Assembly: GCA_036785705.1 (NCBI GenBank)
Contig: JAWUZG010000056.1
Location: 11,332,501 to 11,396,500, forward strand
From: Acanthornis magna
Taxonomy: Eukaryota > Chordata > Aves > Passeriformes > Acanthizidae
Length of the DNA: 64,000 bases
Direction: 5' to 3'
The position numbers and the translations under genes were made by a program. Shown here piece after piece: positions 23,501 through 33,911 of this stretch. The notes beneath the pieces are model-generated. The model was not told the origin of the DNA, did no database searches, and saw only the letters and a program-made list of their open reading frames with translations. The number at the start of each line of letters is the position of its first letter. Within the stretch, counting starts at the first letter, position 1.

Positions 23501-24956
23501 TTGAATCTCAGCAGATTTCAAGAGATTTCACACAGACAGAACAGGCAAAACTTCTGCAGAGACATTTCATTCAAACTTTTTTCTTGGGGTGACAGCTAAG
23601 AGGTATCACAGGGCTGTGTGCCGTTCTTCATCATGCTTGGGAGTGCTGAAAACATGTCAGGTTTACACCCAGGTATTTCATGAGCAAGCCAAAACACCCC
23701 ATCTGCATTCCCAGAGAGCAGTGCCAGCCCAGCTCTGCCCCATGCCATGCCAGGGTCCCCCCAGTGCCATCCTCGTGGTGGCACGTGGGGTTTGTCCCAA
23801 CTGGATGGGCAGAAGTGCTCGTGGGAAGCTGCTGGTTACATCCAAGAGGGGCAAGCTCAAAATAAGGAAAACAGTGGGGTTTGGCATCATTTTGGGGTAA
23901 CCCTGCTCCGACTGGTCCTGCCCATGGCTCGGAGCAGTGCCTTGATGGTGCTGGGGGTGAGCTCTGCCAGATTTGGGGTGAGGGTGGGTGGGCTGCAGAT
24001 GGCAGGAGCAGTTTGTGAGCTCACTCTGCTGCCCCGGGGCCGCTGGGCAGGATTGATTGCAGGGCTCAGGGAGCAGCATTAGCAGATGTTATTGATGCGG
24101 GACTGGCATTATCCACCGCACATGCTGTCGATGCAGAGAAATACCACAGATGGCATCATTTTTTAAAGCCCCTCTGCCAAAATATTTTAAAACAAAACTT
24201 GCCATTTTTTGTTTGTATTGATCCTCCTTTCCTGCCATCGATTTTTGCTCTTTGCCATCACTGATGCGAGCAACGGGGATGAACGGGGAGCAGCCGCTGT
24301 CGCGCCGGCACGTGGACGAAGAAAATAATTTTCAGCAGCCCTGTGTATGGTGGGGGTTTCTTGTTTTGTTTGGGGTTTGGGTTTTGTTTTTGCTCTTCTC
24401 TGACTGCTCTATTTAACATCAAAATAACAGGGCTGTTAGACTGGCTAGCAAGTCCCCAGATGCCCATAAGGAGAACTTGGTGCTGTATTTATGTGACGGC
24501 TGTACCATAAAAATGGATCAGGAAATGCTTCAAGCCTAGAGCTTGGCTTGAGCAGAGTGACCTGACATGAGCAGGAGCTGAGGAAGGATTTCAGAAGCTG
24601 CTAAAATAATTACAGCCCTACCTGTACCAGGAGTATAAAGTTTTGAAAATATCTTCTGTATTTTAGACCTCAGATACCTGGACACTGACATCTGGAACAG
24701 GGATTGAAAGGCCAAATCTCTCCCCTTTTTTTTTCTTAATGAGCAAACCTTCAGGACTGAAAAACAGGACAATCCAGGAAATGCAGATGCCAGGGAGCCC
24801 CAGCATTAAATGCAGACCATAAAGATTATGTATGTTTTCAGCACTATTACATTTACAAGAACAGACTTTTTCTTGCAGCGTATTCGCGCGAAGGTTTGTG
24901 TCAAACAGCAGATAATGGAAATCATCCAGGTTCCGATTACTTTGGTGGCAGCCTGC
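20587..24956. other. Intergenic; no gene seen; candidate elements at 22150-22380 and 24050-24330
   Basis: No coding similarity. The 22150-22380 stretch is repeat-free and balanced. At 24050-24165 there is a compact cluster: TTAGCAGATG, TTATTGATG, the GGCATTATCC block, TGTCGATGC and CAGATGG E-box-like sites. It is followed by a CpG-rich island-like patch near 24265-24320. Both have the look of regulatory DNA, but nothing in the sequence proves it. Confidence 0.45.
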
Positions 24957-25080
24957 CTTGAATACAGCATTCAGTTCTGGGCCACCTCATTACCAGGGAA
25001 AAAACCAAATTGCAGACAATTCAAAGAGAAGCTAAAATGATTTTGGGGTTGAAAAGACTGATTTATGAGAAAAGATGATG
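24957..25080 (+). mobile_element. Old CR1/L2-type LINE 3' fragment
   Basis: The segment matches the conserved run of CR1/L2-clade elements: 'gaatacagcattcagttctg', 'ggccacctca', then 'caattcaaagagaagctaaa' and 'atgattttggggttgaaaag', then 'tttatgagaaaagatgatg'. In the family this reads as 'TACTG.RTTCAGTTCTGGGC' through 'AGGGCAACTAARATGATTAAGGG'. It is strongly diverged and has lost its ends, implying an ancient insertion. Confidence 0.7.
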
Positions 25081-28000
25081 AACTATATATATACCTTCAC
25101 TGAGTAATGACTAGTGTTATGGTTGCTGTGTTCAGGCAGACAGAAAAGAATTATTTTGTGTGTACAAAAATGTGATGCTAAGGGGAGCATGATAAAAATG
25201 ACAGAAGGCAAAGTCAGAGCTAAGAAACAGTACAAAATCTCTGTGAAATAATCTCCTAAAAGGAAAGGGAAAAGCTTCCATCTTCTTATTGACATTTTTA
25301 AAAAGACAGGGAAAAATAGAGATGATACAGTTATTCATCCAATTTATCCAATTGCTTTTTTTATAAATCTCTAACTCCAAAATAAATAAAAAATTTTAAA
25401 AGGAATTATTTTCTCCTATCCTCAGTATTCCTTAAACATACAAACCAATGCTTTTTTGTTAAAAGTATAATGGAGAAGAAATTTTTTCAGACTATGTAAC
25501 TCCCTGTGGGACGTGTGGATTTTGTAACCTTTGCAGTTCTCAGCACCCAACACCTACTCCCTCACACAGGGGACATTTCTAACCTAATTAGTCTGTGGGT
25601 TTTTGGTGGTTTTTTTTGTTTATTGTACACTGCAGGACCTAGAGTGTCCATTCCTGGGATCACAGCCATGCTGTGCCTCCCACCAGCTCCTTCCCACTGG
25701 ACCATCTTAAGGGAAGAGCCACGGTGAAAACCAAATCCTGCAATTCTGACGTGGTCAGACACCTCACTGTGTTTTCCAGCAGAGCAGGACTGCTCTCCTG
25801 CCCCACAGTGCAGGGGACATTCTGGCAGAATGGAGGCTGAGAGCTGCACCGAGCTGACAAAAGGGACGAAATCCTTTTATCTGCTGTCTACAGAGAATGT
25901 TCAAAGCTGTGGAGAAAACACATGGAGGGTGGAATGAAGTATTTTAATCAGACCCATTTTCTGTACAGAAATGTTATAGTTTGAGAAAAACTACCTTGGT
26001 CTGGCCCATCCGAATTCATTATTATCACCAGCCCTGGAGGAGCTGCACAAAAGACTGATGTTGATGCCGTATCCAGCTGAGAGTTTCATGAAGAAAATCT
26101 GCACTTTCAAAATCAGCTAATCATCAAAATAGCTAAGGAAGTCGTTCTTTCCTTTGGATCACAACGGTGCCAGCATTTTGCTCAGCAAAGGCTGTAAAAG
26201 AAGAAGCATGCAACATTAAGTGACATAAGTGAATGTGTCATTAAAGAACCAAAGGGCTAATTTTTTTTCTAAATATGTCATTAAAAACAAAAAAGATGCC
26301 TCATTTAAACTCATCCAAAAGCTGCTAAACCAATTTAACACTTTGCTGTTTACTCCTGAAAGATGTTGAGAGCTTATCTTATCTCCTCCTACCACTGTTC
26401 AAGGCTAATCAGAATATATTAATGCATGCACAGTATGAACATCTCTTTTCCATTGCAATAAACCAGTAAAATGAATGTAGAGAATTCTGTGGACTCTGTT
26501 TACCAAAGACCTATTCCTTTTCTTGTCCAAAGTGAATATAGAGGCAAAGAGTCTGGAAAAGAGGAAGGAACAGAGAAGCAGTGGATGACACAGACTCATA
26601 TTCATGGAAATGAGCTAAATAAAATCTTAATGGGAAAACAATGGTAGCTGAAAACAAGCTTTAAAATTACTCAGGCTATCCCAAGTAGGGAACCTTTCCA
26701 AAATCTAACCATCAGCAGCCTAGGGAAAAATTCCCTTTTCCTTCCCCAACAAAATCAACCCTATTTGCCAAAGGGGAAAAATAGCAGCCCAATAATAAAA
26801 CCATCAGTTATCTTCTAGCCGCGCAGGTTGCCTCCTCCTGCAGAGCTCTGGATCAAGGGCAGTGGTCAAAGGCTTTGATATACAGCACACATCAGGACTT
26901 GGCTTCATTTTGTTTGCTCTCCTTGTTTAGAGGGGGACAAGTAAACCCAGCATGCTTCCCTCCATCCTTGCCTTTCCCTATGCAAGAGGCTAGGAGGGAG
27001 AAAATTTCAGGAAGGACAGGAGAGAGTGTAGAAAATTCTGGGAGATAAAAATAAATGAGTAACAGGAAAAAGAGTGGACAGCATAGTGCAAAGGATCTGG
27101 AGATTTGCTTGAGGCATGTGGTTGGAAAATTGCTTTCTTTTTCTCAGCATCCAACAGATATAAAAAAAAAGAAAGAAAATAGAAAAAGCGCAGGCATGGT
27201 TTACCAAGGGTCAACAGATTTATGGTTAGCTTTAAATCAGTGCAACTTCACTGGGAGGTTTAGTTTTGGGTGTATTCAGGATGGGGAATAAGCATATGAA
27301 TTATTCTGGTAGAGTGGTAGTAAATAGTCTGGCAGTCTCAGACCAATTTCTGTGGTGCCATATCTCATAAAGTCTGATAAATCCAGCATGTGCAGCTGCT
27401 GAGGACTTTCGGCAGTAGCAGAAAGCCTATATAGCAGTAAGTATCTATATACCAGAGAATCACTGACCATGTACCAGCCCAGGGAACTGCTTTTGTGATG
27501 CTGAGATTTTGTTACAGCCTCAATCTCCTGTGTTTTGGATGAGGAATGAGAATAGCACTGGGGAGTGCAGAGCAACTATGGATGAGCTTGCTGGGCTGTG
27601 TCTGACTGAATTCCCCAGGCTGATAGCAAAGTGCTTCGTGTCTGGATCTCTCATTTATGAGTTCATCACATTTATAGCAGGTCCAGCAGGTCCAGAGATT
27701 TTGGGGTTTGTTGCTCACTGGCCTCTTAAAGTCCCCTTTCCTATCCAGTTGCAGGAATTTGAATACTCTGGAAGAAAAAGGGAGGAAAATTATCGCCTAC
27801 TTACTAGTTTTGGGAAGTTTTAGATATTCCACACATATTTCTTTACAGCCAAAAACCCTTCTCTGCTTCATCACTCCCTTAGCTTAAATATCCTAACTAA
27901 ACTCTGTCTTTTTATTCTGTGTTATTTGTACATGAGATTCAGCTTTACATGCAAAACACTCCACAGCCTTTTACTCTGAAGCATAAATATGATCCTTTTC

Positions 28001-28191
28001 ATTACAAAGTTTATTATTGATAAAATAGTGTTGAAAGAAAACCTGTTACCATGTCAGAAAGCAACTAAAGCTACCTATGCAGCTGAAAGAGTGACTCTTG
28101 TGCCCACTAGTAGAAATTAAAAACAGAATTACAAAACCGTTGATGTGGGTAATTTCGGCCCAGAAATACTGAGCAGCTTTTTTGAATGATC
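25081..28191. other. Intergenic; no gene seen
   Basis: AT-rich sequence, including TATATATA near 25085-25094 and several AATAAA strings (25380-25395), with no gene to which they could belong. No ORF in this stretch resembles a known protein. Confidence 0.6.
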
Positions 28192-28229
28192 ATGTTTTCA
28201 CTAATGCTTCCTGGCATTAGTGAAAACAT
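28192..28229. repeat. Perfect inverted repeat: 16-bp arms, 6-nt loop
   Basis: ATGTTTTCACTAATGC (28192-28207) is followed by the 6-base spacer TTCCTG and then its exact reverse complement (28214-28229). Pairing stops at both outer ends. The stem is too short for a canonical pre-miRNA (about 22-30 bp). A template-switch mutation or a cruciform/hairpin is the simplest explanation. Confidence 0.95.
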
Positions 28230-29180
28230 TCCTTTCTTCCTCGGGAAGAGGGTGTTTTAATGTGTTTAGGAGGCTTGGAGAGCTGTCTGAGAGCAGTCAA
28301 TCAGTCTGCACTGTGATAGTCTGGGTCTGACTGTTTTGTTTAAAAAGCAGTGGCAAATATCACCTGAGGAAATAAAAAGAATTGAGACAAAATTGTGCCT
28401 ATGGAAGGCCAGCTGTCAGTTATCCAAAGCATATTAAATCCTGGCAAGCGAGTCTCCAAAATCACCTCCAATCAATTTTCTCCTTATTTCCTTTTCCTCC
28501 AGCCACACAGTTTTATTCTTCCATCAGGGCACCCAGAGAGAGCAGAAGGTCTCTGTTCCCTGAACACCACCATGAGGTTGGACAGACCAGCCCCAAAGTC
28601 AAACAAAATGCCACCAGGAGCACACCTTGTGTGGGACATATCAGTGGAGAAAGCTTGGGCAGCACAGAATCCTGCAGCACTCTGCAGCAGAGCAAAGCCA
28701 CAGTTCATTCTGAATCCAGCCCTGGACACCTCTCTCAGTCACCTCGAGCCATCCTGGCCTCTAGGGAGCTGTGATTTGGAGCACCAATGTGCTGCCATTG
28801 GCCTCTGAATCGACAAGGTGGAAACACACAGAGAGCTGCCTTCCAAAGGCAGTGTACTTCCAACCTAGCTTTCCTCAGATGGGTAAGAGAGCAGGATTAT
28901 CCTGTCTGCAGAGCCACATACAGCTGAGGCATTATTCGCTGAGTGCATTTGAGATGTGCCATCCCCTTCAGAGCTGCTGTTTGCTGTATGTGTGCGGCGG
29001 TGGCTTCTGCCAGGGCACTTCGGTTTCGGCAGCAGAGCTTGTCAGCTCAGCACTTGCTGGATATTGCCCTTTGCTCAGGAGAACTCCTCCGTTTCCTCAT
29101 TCCCCTTGCAGCTATCGCTGTGCCTCTCCACGGTGCTCTTAGCAGCAGTTAAGCCGTGCCAGCACATCCTATTTTTACAG
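28230..29180. other. Intergenic; no confirmed gene
   Basis: Several overlapping plus-strand ORFs (28382-28808) lack family resemblance. An alternative acceptor ends at 29109 (cattccccttgcag), upstream of the candidate exon at 29181. Confidence 0.5.
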
Positions 29181-29252
29181 GCTGGGAAATGGCAACCCCG
29201 CGATGAAATATGGGCTGCAAGGAGAGCGGTGCAGTGGGTGCTCTCCGTGCAG
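29181..29252 (+). other. Candidate exon (72 nt, open in one frame) with strong splice sites
   Basis: The acceptor tcctatttttacag (AG at 29179-29180) and the donor GTGCAG|GTGAGTAC (GT at 29253-29254) bracket 72 bases. That is 24 codons with no stop in the frame starting at the first base, giving a peptide beginning AGKWQPRDEIW. Using the upstream acceptor at 29108-29109 would give a 143-base exon. I do not recognise the peptide, and no partner exon is evident. A lncRNA exon or a chance arrangement are both possible. Confidence 0.28.
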
Positions 29253-32200
29253 GTGAGTACATAAAACAGCACTGAGCGTAACATCCCAGGGCCCTGCTGG
29301 ATTCTGGCAGCCCATTTCCTCCTGGTTACGATTCAAGCATTAGTGCAGTCTGCAGAGACTTGTGCAGATTTGCTTCGGGCTCTGTGTGTGAAATACCTGC
29401 CTCTGCATCTCAAGCCTTTCAGATGGGTTTTTTAGGCATCTGCTCTGGGAAAGAGCTCCCTAGGGCTGATGCCACTGCCTCCACATGGTATAGATATGCT
29501 TATTTCCCTGACACTGGGTCCTAAGAGTTGCCTGGTGTGCAGAAAGTTGTTCTTTTAAGCTGAAGGCTTGATGAAGGCGATAGCCAAAGGACCAGGGGAC
29601 TCGCAGCCCTGGCCAGAGAAAATCACCATCCTGCATGGAGAATTGAGCTGGAGCAGAAATAAGAGATGCCTGATTGCCTGCTGATGGGCATCATCTGCAG
29701 CTCCCTCCCATTTCTGCACATCAGCCATTTGAGGAGTCATCTCAAATTCGTGGGCAACCAGAAATCTGTCTGAGACTCTTCTGACACTTGTGAGGGCTTT
29801 GCTGCCTTCCACCAGGCAGGCAAAGGGCTCCTGATGGGGTATTAGGTTCAGCCAGTCTATTTAGCTGCTTCCATAATGTCATTGCTACACTAAAGATGGC
29901 AAAGTTGGGGAATAGAAATCCCCCTGGCTTTTGGTGGTGGGTTTGGGGTTTTTTTCCTCTAGCCTTATCCTTTTTTCACCTCAGCAGAGGGGGAAAAACA
30001 CACAATGTGGAACATCATTCTCAGAGAAAATCCAAAGTGTCTGAAAACTTGTATGAGACAAGTCCTTCAGGGAAGCAAGAAATGCTCATCCCGTGGGTTG
30101 GGGTCCCCCAGCTGCAGCTGGGGCAGTGCTGGGGAGTCATGGGTACATATTTTGTGTGCAACAAGAGAGAAAGAGAGGGGAGGAGAAGGGGGGCAATGTG
30201 TCTGACCAGAGTCAGTGAGGTATTTGGAGGCTCAGTGCCTGGGTAAATGAGCTCCAGGGGCTCTCCAGCGAGAATAACAAAGGCAATTTTTCTTAAGTTT
30301 ATCCACTTAACACTTGTGCTTTCCCCTCTGAGGATGGGAACAGGCGGCAGGGAAAGCACCTGCAGTTTCCAGCTGGAAATATTTGTAAAACCTTCTCTGA
30401 CCTGGGCAGAGCAGCTGAGACATGAGCGTACAGCGTGGTTCGGGTTTCTGCTTTTACAACCCAGAATTGCCCACTCTGAAGGCTGGACCTTGTGCTGGGT
30501 TAGGTCTGTTGTGCGCCTTCACCTTCCCTCATCAGCGCTCAACAGCCTGTGAAGAGGAAAAGGCTTTGTTTTAGTGGGAGCAGGTGTTTGATTACTTCGC
30601 CTCTCTCTTTTTATATTAAACTTATCCCCGGTTCACCTCTCTGGGAGGGATGAACTCATGTTTGTGAAAGTGGCGAGGGAAATCATTTGAAAGGCGCCAT
30701 CGGAGGTCGGCTGCCTGCGCTGATGGCTTGACGAAACAAAAGAGCAAATGAGCAAAAGAAAAGCATTCACAGGGTTTTCTGCCTGCGGAGCGTGGCTCAG
30801 AGCAGTGCTGCAGGGCTGTCTGGTCTGCCCCAGGGGGGCACCCATGTAGATTTATGAAGGAAAGGGCAGAAATTCAGCTCTTTTCCTCCTCTTTTGCCTC
30901 CCTGCTCGGAGGCTGTGCTGGTGGCAGGTGCTCTCCTACCCTTGGACAGAGGAGCTGTGGCATCCCCCCCGCAGGACAGCATCCAAGGACAGCAAAGGCA
31001 TCCCTGAGGGGAACATAATCTCTGTTCCTGCCCAGGCCAGGCTGCAATCAGGCAGCGGTGCCATGGCCAGGCACAGCAGCTGTGTCCTTGGCACCTGAGC
31101 TGTCCTTGGCCCGAGCCCCGGGCTCACGGTGCCAGCACCAAAAGGGATGGTGGGCTGGAAACGGTGACTCGCTCGGGATGGACACGTGGGCTGGCATTTT
31201 TGGAAGTAGAGAAGAACCCGGGGACCCTGCCTGGTTTCAGTGCACCCCAAGTGAACCTCCATCGACTCGTCTCGGGCCTCAAGAAGTGGAGGAGCAGAGA
31301 AGTGATAGAACTTCGTCACATCTTTGTTTCCAGATGCAGTAGGAGGCAGCGATGTCTGGGTGAATAGAAGCCCACTGCTCTGCTCTATCCATCTGTCAGG
31401 CTCCCTGCCACAGCGTCTGTGTGTTTGCTCAGGCGTGGGGAGGGAATTACCCACCTCATGTCACGGCAGATTGCCTCTCGCCTTCTCACTACTCCGTTCC
31501 CCTCGCGAATATTTTGGATCTTTGCCTCCAGTGGCTCAAATGCAGGTGTTGGATTATAGCCATGGAGAGCCAGGGATAGAGAATAAAGAAATTCTTGGGT
31601 GCCTTTGGTTGAAGATGAGGTTGGAAGGAATCTGAGTCGGCTCTTCCAGAGTTTTCAGATACCAGGACACACTGGGATCAAAAATCCATTGTTCCCCTTG
31701 GCACGGTGCTGGAGGATGTTATCTAGAGACTGGTCCAGAGTGCAGACTCATGGCCAAACTGGAAACATTTTCCTGTTGGAAACATCTGCTATTCTCCTCT
31801 GCTTCTCACATGATTTGCCAAAATATATTTCTTGTACTTTTGCAGCTCAGAACAGCTTGTTATGAGGCTTAATTCACGATGTGTAATCCTGTGACGCATT
31901 GCTGCCTGATGAGGTAGGACATGCAGATGAAGAAGGAGTGTAAGGGCACCAGAAAGAGTGCAGTGCCCAGCTTGGAAGCTGTACAAAGTATTTTCAAAAG
32001 CTTTATCTACCTTTGCTGTTATTAGTCCTGAGAGCCAGAGAGAGAGAGAAAGTTAACTGCAGCCAAAGATAAAAGATCTTTCAACAAATGTGCCTGAGAA
32101 TGGAATGTCCTGCTGAAATTTCCAAGGTTCCTCTGACCTCTTGATATGAAAAAGAGTGTACTACACTGGTATCTAAGCTCCTCACTCCGTGTGTGGACAT

Positions 32201-33749
32201 CTAGGTACCCTCAGGACCTCTGTGCACTTAGATGCCCTTCAGACCACACTGCTCCCGTCTCAATTCTCCCCTCACAGAGTCGTGTGCCTCTCCTGTCCTG
32301 GCTAAACACTACAGCTCCATCCAAATCTTCACTTTGAGCATATCCTCGAGTGTTTTGCTGGATCAGAGCAGCCTTCAGCACCAGGAAGGGTGGGAATGCT
32401 CTCACTTCACCCCAGCTCTCTGGAGTTCTCCAGGTTGCCCATCCCAGAGGCAGAGAGTGATTCGACCCATGCTGGTTCTGGATCTGAAATTGAGGGGTTC
32501 AATGTGTTTTGCTCTGACAGTGCCTTGGTGTCCCCTCTATCAGGAAAGGGAACACCGAAGAACTTGGGAAGACAGTGTTTAGACAGAGAAAGTTCCCCCA
32601 TCCAAATGAATCTGGGACTAGGTGCAGGTCTTCAGTTCTTTCAGCCAAAGTGACATGAATGCTCCAAAAACTTGTTTCTTACTGATTTTTGTGACTGGTT
32701 ATACTTAAAGGTCAAATACTAGATGTTGATATTGCAGCCATTCTTTATACAAAACATGAGTATATAAATTATTTATAGAGGGCTAATGAACAATTAATAA
32801 TTATTTCAAGAAATGGATAATCAAATGTTATGGATTGCTATACAGTCTGGCAGGTCAATATGCTGCTTATGACCACAGCTGATTGCTGCCAGAAACACCT
32901 TGAGTGATGTGATTTTGACCAGCTTGAACACAAGATGTTTGTGTTAAATCTGTGTGTGCAGCAGCCATTAACCCTCTCTCCCCTGCTCTGGAAATAGAAA
33001 CTCCCCCCAGAACATGTCCAGGATTAATGGGTTATGAGAGGAACATAAGGCTGTGGGTTGTCGAGTAACACATTTGTATCTCCAGAACTTGATTATAGAT
33101 GAGCAGAAAGGAGTAGAGACAGATGAATGCAGACTGCAAACAACAAAAAACATCTGCTGACTGCACAGGGAAAGCTCCGAGTGCCAGGATTGTACATCCA
33201 GAAATCCACAAGCAGTGGGGCTTTTTAATGTGTGCTGGGGGGCTTTGGGAGGATACTAGAAATTCCTTTAAGGTTTAGTGGCATGTTTAGCTGTCTATCC
33301 CACTGTTTTTAAATTACAGCTCACAGAGCAGGTCATCTAACTACCCCAGATGGGTCTGTGCAAGAGAAATTGCTCCTTCATGATCTCAGCCTCGCTACTA
33401 TACAATCAATTCTGCTCTTAAGTAGTAAAGAAGCTCACTGGAGTTGCCAGTTCCGATTACAGCGTAAAACATCTAACCCTGGTTTACAGCAACCAAAACT
33501 GTGTCTCTTGCAGGCTGAGATTTACTCGGTGCTGGGTGCAGGAGGGAAAACAACCACGCTGAAACCTTCCCGAAGGCAGAGACAGAAACACAGCTGATGC
33601 GAGAGCAGCAGGGGCTCTCTCACTCCACAACTGCCCTCCTGAAGTGCAGCCCCTGAATGCTGTGCAGAACATAACACAGATGCTGCTTGTTTGTCCTTGG
33701 AGCTGCGAGGAACCGCTGGAGGGGCGGCTGAGGCATTTCACACCTCAGC
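29253..33749. other. Intergenic; no gene seen
   Basis: Mixed GC-rich (30630-31450) and AT-rich (32690-32830) sequence. The GC-rich part is open in several frames on both strands, but no translation matches a family. The 32745-32830 stretch has many TAAT/ATTA cores (gaacaattaataattatttc). No mobile element is identifiable. Confidence 0.55.
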
Positions 33750-33911
33750 GAGCACATCCTCGCCAGGTATTTCTGAGAGCACATCCTCGCCAGGTATTTC
33801 TGAGAGCACATCCTCGCCAGGTATTTCTGAGAGCACATCCTCCCCAGGTATTTCTGAGGGCACATCCTCCCCAGGTATTTCTGAGAGCACATCCTCCCCA
33901 GGTATTTCTGA
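33750..33911. repeat. 27-bp minisatellite, six copies in two subtypes
   Basis: Six head-to-tail copies of a 27-base unit (core: cacatcctcgccaggtattt) start at 33750, 33777, 33804, 33831, 33858 and 33885. Copies 1-3 have CTCGCC and copies 4-6 have CTCCCC at the same place, so the array probably grew by block duplication. Because 27 is divisible by three, several frames stay open on both strands, giving repetitive translations (for example AHPRQVFLR) that mimic a repeat protein. Flanking sequence does not support a gene. Confidence 0.97.

Noticed and set aside
33750..33911. CRISPR-like array
   Set aside because: The copies are contiguous with no unique spacers, and the host is a vertebrate.
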